Below, piece after piece: positions 30,214 through 38,250 of a stretch of DNA of 64,000 nt. The notes beneath the pieces were generated by a model. The model searched no databases. It was not told where the DNA came from and was given only the letters and a program-made list of their open reading frames with translations. The stretch is from Zeimonas sediminis. Lineage in GTDB: Bacteria; Pseudomonadota; Gammaproteobacteria; Burkholderiales; Burkholderiaceae_E. The stretch's first letter is position 1; each line of letters starts with the position of its first letter. Location: the NCBI RefSeq assembly GCF_023721795.1, contig NZ_JAMQYE010000001.1, forward strand, positions 1,240,001 to 1,304,000, given 5' to 3'. Made by a program: the position numbers and the translations under genes.

Positions 30214-31038
30214 ATGTCGAACATGGCCGACCACCCTGCTCCCGTGATCCTTCGCCTCGGTGACGGAGCCGTGCTCGTTATTGAGCAGCTGCCCGACGGG
30301 CAGATCCAGCGAACCCGGATCGAGCCGGACGGCTCGACGTCGGTCGAGGTCGTACCGCACCTGCAGTGCAGCCCGTCGATCGCCCTTGCCGCCACTGTGC
30401 CCACTGGGTGCGTAAGCCGCCAGGTGCTGAGGGTGGAGCCGGCCAACCGGGAGTCGGCCACGAGCTGGAAGGACTTCGTTCGGCGCCTGAAGGAGCGCGG
30501 GCTCAACGGGGTGGAGTTCGTGGTGTCGGACGACCACGACGGGCTGAAGAAGGCGGTGGCCGAGCTGCTGCCCGAGGCTGCCTGGCAGCGCTGCTACGTG
30601 CACTTTCTGCGCAACGCACTGGACTACCCGCCGCGCAAGGCCGACGACGACTGCCTGCAGGAGCTGCGCTGGCTGTACGACCGGCGAGATCTGAAGGAGG
30701 CGCAGGCCGACCTGGCGGCGTGGCTCAAGCGCTGGGAGCGGCGCTACCCCAAGCTCACCGACTGGGCCGAGGAGAACATCGGGCAGACGCTGACCTTCTA
30801 CCGGCTGCCGCGCCAGCACCACAAGCACATGAAGAGCACGAACCTGCTGGAGCGGCTGAACGAGGAGATCAAGCGCCGCACGCGGGTGGTTCGGATCTTC
30901 CCCAACCCGGACTCCTGCCTGCGGCTGGTGCGGGCGCTGTGCGCCGAGACGCACGAGGCCTGGCTGGAGGACAACCGCTACATCAACATGGACCTGCTCA
31001 AGGAGCAAAGGAAGGCGGCGATGAAGATCGCCGCCTGA
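30214..31038 (+). pseudogene. chimeric ORF: unknown N-terminus joined to a truncated IS256-family transposase
   Basis: The frame opens with about 66 residues of unrecognised sequence (MSNMADHPAPVILRLGDGAVLVIEQL...). From about 30415 it continues as the C-terminal half of an IS256/mutator transposase: VLRVEPANRESATSWKDFVRRLKERGLNGVEFVVSDDHDGL, WQRCYVHFLRNAL and STNLLERLNEEIKRRTRVVRIFPN with the catalytic Glu. The first catalytic Asp and the whole N-terminal DNA-binding part are missing, so it cannot be an active transposase. The front part may be a beheaded island gene fused by the deletion. Confidence 0.75.
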
Positions 31039-31090
31039 TCAGCCCGACCTCAGCCCTGATCGCCATTTGCACAACTTGGCGGACACAACC
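30415..31090 (+). mobile_element. IS256-family insertion sequence remnant
   Basis: Contains the 3' half of the transposase gene and about 50 bp after its stop, where TTGCACAACTTGGCGGACACAACCCC looks like an IS terminal region. The left half and left inverted repeat are absent. Boundaries are approximate. Confidence 0.6.
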
Positions 31091-31487
31091 CCAGGAGACC
31101 AGGGGCGGGATCTCGGCTGGGCGCCCCGATTGGGGCTCCCGCCCGGGGCCAGAACTCGTTCCGGTTTCTGGCCGATCCGATGCCCGCACCCGGCCCGGCG
31201 GTCGGGCGACAGCGCCGTTCGCGCCCCCGTCGGTCGGGTCGAGGGTCGTCTGGTGAGCCCCTGCGGTTCTATCATCAGCCAACGCCGAATGCCCTGCGCA
31301 ATGCATTCGATGGCCGGTGCTATGCGCTTAGTTCAACTCTTCGTTCGGCGACGGGAGTCTGATATTCAGGGACTCCCCCGCCGGCGCACACACCATGAAG
31401 GTTGGCAGTTTGGATGAAATGGCGTAAAGGTCCCGAAAATCTGAGAAAGTCAAGGATGTCGTCAGTGCCTCAATAAGGAGAAGCACA
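31039..31487. other. intergenic region, IS remnant to TerY-P triad
   Basis: About 450 bp without a convincing gene. The left part is the outer end of the IS256 remnant followed by GC-rich sequence; the right part is more AT-rich and ends in an AAGGAG ribosome site for the vWA gene. The triad promoter is probably here, but no clear -35/-10 pair stands out. Confidence 0.5.
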
Positions 31488-32162
31488 ATGAGTCTCGATC
31501 AGAAGCCATTCGCCAGTGCAGAGTTTGTCGACAATCCGGAACCACGATGCGCCTGTTTGCTGCTCCTCGACACTTCAGGCTCAATGTCCGGTGGCAAGCT
31601 TCAACAGCTCAACGAGGGGCTTCGATCGTTCGAAGACGAGCTGAAGGCCGACTCGCTAAGCTCCAAGCGGGTCGAAGTGGCAATAGTTACCTTCGGCCCA
31701 GTTCAAATCCAGGCCGACTTTGTATCCGCCAGCGAATTCTACGCACCGGAGCTGCACGCCGGTGGGGACACACCGATGGGTGCGGCGATCGAACGAGGGC
31801 TCCAACTCTTGCGTGCGAGGAAAGACCAGTACAAGAGCAACGGTATCGCGTACTACCGCCCTTGGGTGTTCCTCATCACGGACGGGGCTCCGACTGATGG
31901 TTGGGGCAATGCTGCCTCGCTCGTTCGCATCGGCGAGGAGAAGAAGGAGTTCATGTTCTATGCGGTTGGCGTGGACAGCGCCGACATGAGCATGCTTAAA
32001 CAACTGTCTGTACGGGAGCCACTGAAACTGAGAGGCATCGCATTCAGAGAACTGTTTGCGTGGCTGTCCGCATCGCTCAGTTCGGTGTCACGGTCCAACC
32101 CTGGCGAGCCTGTGCCGTTGGCGAATCCGGCCGCCCCACAGGGATGGGCAGTGGTCGAATAA
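31488..32162 (+). CDS. TerY-type vWA-domain protein (TerY-P triad)
   Basis: 224 residues, essentially a single von Willebrand factor A domain. The metal-ion-dependent adhesion site is complete: DTSGSMSG (28-35), the Thr in [10 protein letters not shown] (about 103) and ITDGAPTD (about 130). No signal peptide, so cytoplasmic. It matches TerY of the vWA / PP2C / kinase triads (TerY-P) found with tellurium-resistance modules and listed among predicted antiphage systems. An AAGGAG site lies 7 nt before the ATG. It is the first of three same-strand genes. No other ter genes are nearby. Confidence 0.88.
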   Translation: MSLDQKPFASAEFVDNPEPRCACLLLLDTSGSMSGGKLQQLNEGLRSFEDELKADSLSSKRVEVAIVTFGPVQIQADFVSASEFYAPELHAGGDTPMGAAIERGLQLLRARKDQYKSNGIAYYRPWVFLITDGAPTDGWGNAASLVRIGEEKKEFMFYAVGVDSADMSMLKQLSVREPLKLRGIAFRELFAWLSASLSSVSRSNPGEPVPLANPAAPQGWAVVE

Positions 32163-32177
32163 CACATCGGAGAGGCA

Positions 32178-32945
32178 ATGGATCGTTGGATCTGGGTCAG
32201 CGCTTCCCAGATTGGAACATCGCATCGGAGAAGCGGGCAACAACTCCAGGATGCATATTCCTGCTTTACGGTGTTGCCCAGCCTTCGGGAAGTGTTCGTT
32301 GGCATCGTTTCCGACGGCGCCGGGAGCTCCATCTTCGGTCGTCAGGGCGCGGCGCTCATCTGCCGCACGATTGGACTTGCGGCCAGGCGGCACCTGTCCC
32401 TCGGGCACCCGATCCCATGTCGCGACACTCTGGAAAGCTGGGTCGATCAGGCCCGTGACAGGATTTACCGTGCAGCGGCCCACAGAGGCAAGGAGCCTCG
32501 CGACTTCGCGGCCACCCTCGTCTGCGCCATCTCCGATGGGCAGCACTCCGTATTCGCCCACGTGGGGGATGGGTGTGCCGTGACACGCGAGCGCGCCACC
32601 GGAGAGTGGGTCGCACCGACGTGGCCGGATCACGGAGAGTACGCGTCTATGACAAGTTTCGTCACGGATCAACCAGCCGCCAAAGTGCGAGTCTGTACGA
32701 TAAGCGAGGAGATCGACGCAATCGCGATCTTCAGCGACGGCATTGAACGAATGGTTCTCGATATGGCTACTCGGAAACCAGCTGAACGCTTCTTCGCCGC
32801 GGTGGCAGCTCCGGTCACCGACAGCCCCGTTCCCAACGGGAAGGACGCCGCCCTGTCGCGGGCGCTGGCCGCGTACTTGGATAGCGAACAAGTGTGTGCC
32901 CGCACTGACGACGACAAGACCCTAGTCATAGCCACCCTGCGATGA
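32178..32945 (+). CDS. PP2C-family Ser/Thr phosphatase (TerY-P triad)
   Basis: 255 residues. Metal-dependent phosphatase expected to reverse the action of the neighbouring kinase. PP2C motifs in order: QDAYS (early Asp), VGIVSDGAGSS (metal Asp), RDFAATLVCAI, VFAHVGDGCAVT, AIAIFSDGIERMV and TDDDKTLVIATL at the C-terminus with the last metal Asp pair. No membrane segment. It begins 15 bp after the vWA gene with a CGGAGAGG site and overlaps the kinase start by 4 bp (ATGA). Confidence 0.9.
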   Translation: MDRWIWVSASQIGTSHRRSGQQLQDAYSCFTVLPSLREVFVGIVSDGAGSSIFGRQGAALICRTIGLAARRHLSLGHPIPCRDTLESWVDQARDRIYRAAAHRGKEPRDFAATLVCAISDGQHSVFAHVGDGCAVTRERATGEWVAPTWPDHGEYASMTSFVTDQPAAKVRVCTISEEIDAIAIFSDGIERMVLDMATRKPAERFFAAVAAPVTDSPVPNGKDAALSRALAAYLDSEQVCARTDDDKTLVIATLR

Positions 32946-35152
32946 CTGCGCCGCAGGTCATTGCCGCCGGTAAGACGGTCGCTCTGGGCCGCCTCATTGG
33001 GAAGGGCGGTGAGGGAGAAGTCTATGCGATCACAGGAGACCCGAACCACGCTGTCAAGCTGTACACCACGCCGGATCGACTAAGTCGTAAGGACAAGGTC
33101 TCCGCCATGGTCAAGAGCGACCTTGCGACGCGGGCTCCGCTGGCGGCATTCCCCGTCTCCGTGATCCAGTTCAAAGACGGCTCATTCGCGGGCTTCGTGA
33201 TGAGGCTCATGAGCGGCTTCCGGCCGGTCCACGAACTTTATGCACCGGGTTCGCGCAAGCAGCACTTCCCTCAGGCGGACTACCGCTTTCTAGCAAGGGC
33301 CGCAACGAACATTGCCCGAGCCTTCGCATCGATCCATGCCACCAACTGCGTCGTCGGCGACATAAATCACTCGGGCATCCTGGTCTCCGAAAAAGCGACC
33401 GCCGCACTAATTGACGCGGACAGTTTCCAGTTCTCGGACGGCTCGGCTCAGTATCTCTGTCGTGTTGGCGTTCCCGAGTACACGCCGCCGGAACTTCAAG
33501 GTAAGGCACTTCGTGGAATTGTTCGAACCACTGACCATGACGCATTTGGGCTTGCGGTCGTCATCTTCCAAGTGCTCCTTATGGGTCGGCATCCGTTTGT
33601 TGGCACGGTGAGAAATGGAGACATCCCGCCGCTGCATGAGAACGTTCGGAACTTCAAGTACGTGTACACCGAGAGTCGCAATGTCGGGATGGATCAACCC
33701 CCCGGGACACCGTCGCTACCGGACTTCTCACCGGAACTTGCGCGGATGTTCGACCGCGCCTTCCTGCAAAGTTCCATCGGCAGGAGACCATCTGCGAACG
33801 AATGGGTGACGTCTCTCGAGAGGTTCGAATCGACGCTCGCTCAATGCGCAGAGAACCCACTCCACTACGGGCCTCGAGATGCATCCGAATGCGCGTGGTG
33901 TGAGATGGAGGGTCAACTCGGGACTTTCCTATTCGTTCCGCACTTTCCCTCTGGGCCTGGAACTCGGCAAGTTGACCCCGGCAGGGAGCGCTTCGACATT
34001 GAGATCATTTGGGCTCGCATTGAGCGAGTCAAGATCCCATCTCCAGAAGAGCTCCAGCCACGCATCCCTCAGTCGGCCACGCACGGTCCCTCCGAAGCTG
34101 CGATACAGGCGAAGGAGGTTAAATTCAAGGGCCGTTCTGTCATCGGCGTTGCGCTAATTGTTGCTGGTTTTGGGCTAGTGCTTGCTGCTCCGGAGGCTTG
34201 GCTCTTGTCCTTGATTCTCGCCGGCATAGGTCTGTCAAACCTTGGCTCCAAAGGGGCCACACCTGCGATCGATGGCACACGGTTTCTACGCGAGTTGCTC
34301 GACGCTCAAAACCAATGGAATAGAGAGATCGAAGCTTGGCGTCGGCGCGTTGGGCATAGCGACCTCGTGTCTCTGAAGGATGAACTTCGAGTCGCTCGGC
34401 AAAAGTTCATTGCGGCAAGAGACGAAGAGCATCGTAAGATTTCCGACTACAAGACAGAACGATATGACCGGCAAAGGAGCGCCTATCTAGAAAATTTTGA
34501 CATCGATCGCGCCGGCATCAAAGGCATTGGGCAGGCAAAGATCGCTGTCTTGTCGTCATTTGGTATCGGAACCGCCGCAGACATTTCAAGTTCACGACTT
34601 AAGGCCGTACCGGGCTTTGGTGACGCGCTGATCGGAAGGCTCGTTGCTTGGCGTCAGGCGCACGAAAGTCGCTTCGTTTACGATGCATCGTCAAACGACG
34701 CTGATCGGCGGGAGATGGCACGGATCTCCTCCCTGGTCGAAGCGAAGCTTTCCCCGTTACGGCGCACGCTGACCAGCGGTGCACATGAACTGGAGCAGCG
34801 AGCTCGGCGCGTTCAGGAATTCGCACAACGAGAGGATCCCGTCCTTATTAGCGTTCACCGCCGGCTAATGCAGGCGCGAGCGGACGTGGGGTTTCTGAAC
34901 ATTCGCGTTCCAAACTCAGCGCCGCTCGGCTCCGTGTCGATGCCTAGTCCACGTGCTAGTCAGCCAGGACTGCCTCAGGCTCCGCAGTCGTCTCGGTCGC
35001 CTACACAGGGGCAATCACCACGTGTCGCGCCATCGTGTCCCAGGTGCGGTAGCCCCATGCGGCAGCGCATGGCCCGGCGCGGCCGAAATGCCGGAAGCTA
35101 CTTCTGGGGATGCTCACGCTACCCACGCTGCAAAGGAACCCGTTCCGCATGA
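32942..35152 (+). CDS. Ser/Thr protein kinase with membrane hairpin, HhH and topoisomerase-type zinc finger (TerY-P triad)
   Basis: 736 residues. Kinase domain 12-295: Gly-loop IGKGGEGEVYAI, Lys39 in HAVKLY, catalytic Asp140 in VVGDINHSG, DFG-equivalent DADSF (158-162) and PEY-TPPEL. The Asn expected five residues after Asp140 is Gly145. CAWCEMEG lies near 318. Two hydrophobic helices (about 398-440) suggest membrane attachment, followed by a charged coiled-coil-like stretch. A helix-hairpin-helix region (about 525-570: IKGIGQAKIA, VPGFGDALIG) and a C-terminal C4 zinc finger (CPRCG...CSRYPRCKG, about 698-731) suggest nucleic-acid contact. The same layout is known for TerY-P kinases. Confidence 0.9.
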   Translation: MTAPQVIAAGKTVALGRLIGKGGEGEVYAITGDPNHAVKLYTTPDRLSRKDKVSAMVKSDLATRAPLAAFPVSVIQFKDGSFAGFVMRLMSGFRPVHELYAPGSRKQHFPQADYRFLARAATNIARAFASIHATNCVVGDINHSGILVSEKATAALIDADSFQFSDGSAQYLCRVGVPEYTPPELQGKALRGIVRTTDHDAFGLAVVIFQVLLMGRHPFVGTVRNGDIPPLHENVRNFKYVYTESRNVGMDQPPGTPSLPDFSPELARMFDRAFLQSSIGRRPSANEWVTSLERFESTLAQCAENPLHYGPRDASECAWCEMEGQLGTFLFVPHFPSGPGTRQVDPGRERFDIEIIWARIERVKIPSPEELQPRIPQSATHGPSEAAIQAKEVKFKGRSVIGVALIVAGFGLVLAAPEAWLLSLILAGIGLSNLGSKGATPAIDGTRFLRELLDAQNQWNREIEAWRRRVGHSDLVSLKDELRVARQKFIAARDEEHRKISDYKTERYDRQRSAYLENFDIDRAGIKGIGQAKIAVLSSFGIGTAADISSSRLKAVPGFGDALIGRLVAWRQAHESRFVYDASSNDADRREMARISSLVEAKLSPLRRTLTSGAHELEQRARRVQEFAQREDPVLISVHRRLMQARADVGFLNIRVPNSAPLGSVSMPSPRASQPGLPQAPQSSRSPTQGQSPRVAPSCPRCGSPMRQRMARRGRNAGSYFWGCSRYPRCKGTRSA

Positions 35153-35190
35153 CCCTCGGTATCGACCGACAGGAGCGCCTCTTCTAGGCA

Positions 35191-35207
35191 TGTACAAGAA
35201 CAGTACA
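35191..35207 (+). promoter_or_regulatory. inverted repeat upstream of the 62-residue membrane protein
   Basis: TGTAC-AAGAACA-GTACA, two 5-bp arms 7 bp apart, lies 15 bp before the start of the small membrane ORF and 38 bp after the kinase stop. Could be an operator. Nothing else supports a function. Confidence 0.25.
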
Positions 35208-35222
35208 TCAAGAACACACGCA

Positions 35223-35411
35223 ATGAAGCGCCTCATCCACTGGTTCGCCTCCCTCCCCATCTCGATCGTCGCGCTGCACTCGATCATGCTCGGCACGATC
35301 GCCAGCGCGGCCGAGTATGACGGCTGGGTCACCTGGGGGCACGAGGCGTCCGGGCTGATGGTGGTGCCGATCGTGTTGTGGGCGGTGTGCGTGTACGCCT
35401 GCCGACGATGA
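35223..35411 (+). CDS. small two-helix membrane protein, unknown function
   Basis: 62 residues: MKRLIHWFASLPISIVALHSIMLGTIASA forms one hydrophobic helix, then AEYDGWVTWGHEASG, then LMVVPIVLWAVCVYACRR forms a second. No family is recognised. Evidence that it is real is a second, divergent copy of the same sequence on the opposite strand at about 36530-36670 (IMLG...YDGW...SGL conserved). It follows the TerY-P kinase by 70 bp and precedes the PLD gene on the same strand. The ribosome site is weak. Confidence 0.5.
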   Translation: MKRLIHWFASLPISIVALHSIMLGTIASAAEYDGWVTWGHEASGLMVVPIVLWAVCVYACRR

Positions 35412-35581
35412 GATGCGAACGGCGCCATGATTCTGTTCCCGGGTTAACGAACAGGGAGGCGCGAGATGGACTATTTCGCCACCCGGATGTCCCTCATGGA
35501 TGAGACACGGCTACTTTTCTCAGGTGCGGATCCGACTCCAAACGAGAGGGTTCGCGAAAGATCACCGCTACGGAAACTCGC

Positions 35582-36373
35582 ATGACAGCCTTATATTGGC
35601 AGCTGGCCGTAGTCTCTACGGTTCTCTTGGCGGGGATCTTTCTAAGCAGGCGCGCCGCGCTACTCGCCGCCATTGGCTGGACGATATGGACGTTCCTGAA
35701 GGTTCGGTATCCGAAGCTAATGGTCATTCAGGGTGGCCTTGCTTGGGGCGCCTACCTTGGTGTCGTTGTCTATCAGAACATGCACGGCGCCGTCGCCGAA
35801 GCCGACAATCGCGCGAAGGCGCTGGCAGCGCAGCTTGCCCAAGTTGCAGCGTCTGAGCGGCTTGTCGCCTCGGCCGTCCAGCATCCTCCCAGCGGTTCAT
35901 GGACTGTCATAGATGGGAAGCAGCATCGCGCGGCCCTGTTCAAGGCTTTCTCCGACGCCCGAACGGTTCTCTGCATCGCGTCTGGGTGGCTTGGAAGCGC
36001 GGCTGCCGATCAGCAGTTTCTTGTGGAATTGAAGAACGCGCTCCGAAGAGGCGTAGATGTCTACCTCGCCTACGGATGGCAAACATCCGCAGGGACTCAT
36101 GAAACTTCACGTGTAACAGACATTGCGCTCAGCGAACTGCGTGAGATCGCCCGCTCTTCCGATGCGTCGCGAGGGGAACTACATGTCGGCTGTTATGCGA
36201 ACCACGAAAAGCTCGTGATTGTTGATGACTATCTCATCGTCGGCAGCTTCAACTGGCTATCTAATCGTCAAGTTACTAACAACGAACGAAGCGTTCGCAT
36301 CGACGACCCCGCCTTCGCCAGCAAGGAAGCGCAGCGACTCAAGCGCTTGGTCGCACAAGATCGCGTGCTCTGA
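35582..36373 (+). CDS. membrane-anchored phospholipase-D-family protein with one HKD motif
   Basis: 263 residues. Two N-terminal hydrophobic segments (about 5-60) anchor the protein; a short helical linker (ADNRAKALAAQLAQVAASERL) leads to a PLD domain from about 100. One HKD signature is present, NHEKLVIVDDYLIVGSFNW (His-x-Lys-x4-Asp), so an active enzyme would be a dimer, as in Nuc/BfiI-type nucleases. KNALRRGVDVYLAYGW is typical PLD-fold sequence. It lies 430 bp after the TerY-P kinase. It may act as an effector that cuts DNA or attacks lipids at the membrane, which is inference. Confidence 0.8.
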   Translation: MTALYWQLAVVSTVLLAGIFLSRRAALLAAIGWTIWTFLKVRYPKLMVIQGGLAWGAYLGVVVYQNMHGAVAEADNRAKALAAQLAQVAASERLVASAVQHPPSGSWTVIDGKQHRAALFKAFSDARTVLCIASGWLGSAAADQQFLVELKNALRRGVDVYLAYGWQTSAGTHETSRVTDIALSELREIARSSDASRGELHVGCYANHEKLVIVDDYLIVGSFNWLSNRQVTNNERSVRIDDPAFASKEAQRLKRLVAQDRVL

Positions 36374-36972
36374 GCAGCGGCTCCTGGCGCTGAACCTGGC
36401 GGCAAGGCAACGCGCGACGATCCTGCCGCAGCTTTGCGCCGACCCCTACACCAGCCGAACGTTGCGCGAGGGTGACATGCCCCGGGATCCTCGGGCCATT
36501 CATTCCTGGAAGACGGCTCGGTTGGGAATCACGGCCGCAGAGTCGACCAAACACAATCCAGCCAAGTGGCTATCGGCGCCATCCTCAGCCCGGATCGCTC
36601 GAGCCCCGAGGAGATCCACCCGTCGTACTTGGCAACGCTGAGGAGCGAGCCGAGCATGATCAAACTGGCCCAAACTGCTGGACAAGGGATCGAGTCAATC
36701 CGGCGGACTGACCGAGGCAAGAATCGTTGTCGTTCCGTCGGCTGATCGTACTCCGAGGCTCCTCGTTCCTGGAATGCGTCGGCGGAGGTAGTTGGTCGAG
36801 TAGTCGCGCCAGACAGCCGAAGGATGGCGAGCGGTGGTTCCCTCGCCACGCTGAGCCATGCACCGGCCTACCACCCTCGCGCTATGTCAGGCATCATGAC
36901 GGCACACGTGACCGTGCCCATTCTCGGCGGGACTTAGAGCGCCTCGCGCATGAATGATTGGGAGATCAGCCC
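36374..36972. other. intergenic region with a decayed inverted copy of the 62-residue gene
   Basis: No intact gene. On the minus strand, about 36670 down to 36530, translation gives SLIMLGSLLSVAKYDGWISSGLERSGLRMAPIATWLDCVW, clearly related to the small membrane protein at 35223. It has no good start and diverges at both ends. The rest shows nothing recognisable. Confidence 0.5.
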
Positions 36973-37506
36973 ATGGGATCGTTTAGAGCCATTTCAGCGG
37001 CCTTTCTTGGGATTTCGTATGTCACCGCAGTATGGGCCGCAAAGCCCATCCGAGAGCCCATCCCGGGTCCTGTGCTCGTCGTCGATTCAGTCGGGAAGAC
37101 AGTCGGAAGGGCGGTTTATGTTCCGCGGGGCAACCTCCCCGGCGTGGCTGTCTCGTTAGATGGATTGACGCTAGTGTTCCCGCTTGAGCAAGAAAGCGGG
37201 CAATCGACACATCTGCAATGGAGCGTCCACTTTGGTGTCTACTTTACGGGTCCGGACTGCACTGGAAGCGCCTACCTCCTTGACGCATTTCCGACCGGCA
37301 GCGCGCGAGCGACTTCAACGGTGAGATCGGGCAACCAGTGGTTCGGCTACTACGCTTCGAGCAACGCTGTGTCGAACGTTTCGTTTCAGTCGACGCTCTC
37401 CACCAGTGGCGGGTGCTCGAACACCAGCCTTGTCCGAGGCGGGTTCCCGGTGGAGCGATCTTTCTCGCTAGACGAACTCGGAATCGCGCCCTTCTACTAC
37501 AAGTAA
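36973..37506 (+). CDS. exported protein of unknown function
   Basis: 177 residues. MGSFRAISAAFLGISYVTAVWAAKP looks like a signal peptide, and a GGGAG site lies 9 nt before this ATG. The mature part is beta-rich with alternating hydrophobic residues (GPVLVVDSVGKTVGRAVYVP, GLTLVFPLEQE, HFGVYFTGPDC) and contains two Cys that could form a disulfide (DCTGSAYL and GGCSNTS). No catalytic motif and no family recognised. It resembles small periplasmic or surface proteins. Codon use is less GC-biased than in the chromosome flanks. Confidence 0.6.
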   Translation: MGSFRAISAAFLGISYVTAVWAAKPIREPIPGPVLVVDSVGKTVGRAVYVPRGNLPGVAVSLDGLTLVFPLEQESGQSTHLQWSVHFGVYFTGPDCTGSAYLLDAFPTGSARATSTVRSGNQWFGYYASSNAVSNVSFQSTLSTSGGCSNTSLVRGGFPVERSFSLDELGIAPFYYK

Positions 37507-37553
37507 CGAGCCGGAAAGAGTAGGACCTGAATCGACATTGACGCGGCGGGCTC

Positions 37554-37949
37554 ATGACTAGAACCAGGCGCGTGAAGCCGGCGCCGCCAATAAGCACAGA
37601 GCCGCGACTGCGGAAGCTCGAACAGCTCGCGAGGGAAGGCATTGCGGCTCGCAAGCAAGAAGATCCAGCGGCCGGCAGCGAGGCAAGCCAGACAGCTAGC
37701 GCAGTGATTTCGGGCCTGCAGGAGGATGTCCGACGCGGAGCGAAAGTCCTGGACGCCTCTCGTAAAGGCCATGCCGCCACCCACGGTAGCTCAGAAGAAA
37801 GAGCGGCGAGGCACGCCAAGCTCAGGGCAACGTATTCGCGCCTGAAGGACGAACATCCTTTTTGGCAGGAGAAGCAACTCAATCAAGAAGTCGCGTCGGA
37901 GTGCGGAGTGAGCGTCCGCACGGTGGAGAGATACAAGAAGCCCCGTTGA
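37554..37949 (+). CDS. small basic protein with C-terminal helix-turn-helix-like segment
   Basis: 131 residues, Arg/Lys/Ala-rich and mostly helical. The C-terminal part (LRATYSRLKDEHPFWQEKQLNQEVASECGVSVRTVERYKKP) looks like a helix-turn-helix of the type found in island and phage regulators, in which VSVRTVERY would be the recognition helix. No Cys or enzyme motif. It stands 47 bp after the exported protein and 88 bp before alpA. Possibly a replication or excision accessory factor. Specific family not recognised. Confidence 0.55.
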   Translation: MTRTRRVKPAPPISTEPRLRKLEQLAREGIAARKQEDPAAGSEASQTASAVISGLQEDVRRGAKVLDASRKGHAATHGSSEERAARHAKLRATYSRLKDEHPFWQEKQLNQEVASECGVSVRTVERYKKPR

Positions 37950-38037
37950 GCCGCGCCAATCGTCCGCCAGTCTCGCCACTGGCGGATCAGGACCCAAATA
38001 GATTCATCGCTGTCCAAACCAGTACGAGGACAGCGAC

Positions 38038-38250
38038 ATGCAAGACCTTCCCGAAACCGGCTTTGCCAGGCTGCCGGTCGTCCTGGCCCATGTGCCTCTG
38101 AGCCGCTCCACGCTGTGGGCCAGGATCAAGGCCGGACAGTTCCCCGCTCCCGTCAAGCTCAGTTCTCGCGTGACCGCCTGGCGCGTCGAGGACTTGCGCG
38201 CGTGGATCGAAGCGCAGGGGCGCCCCTCGACCGGCGGAGGTCGGGGATGA
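38038..38250 (+). CDS. AlpA-family excisionase/regulator
   Basis: 70-residue MerR-like winged-helix protein of the AlpA type, common in islands with P4-type integrases, where it activates integrase/excision. LPVVLAHVPLSRSTLWARIKAGQFPAPVKLSSRVTAWRVEDLRAWIEAQG carries all the hallmarks: Ser-Arg-Ser-Thr-Leu-Trp helix, FPxPVKL wing and AWRVEDLRAW. The stop overlaps the next start (ATGA), so its expression is tied to the DUF3631 protein. Confidence 0.9.
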   Translation: MQDLPETGFARLPVVLAHVPLSRSTLWARIKAGQFPAPVKLSSRVTAWRVEDLRAWIEAQGRPSTGGGRG

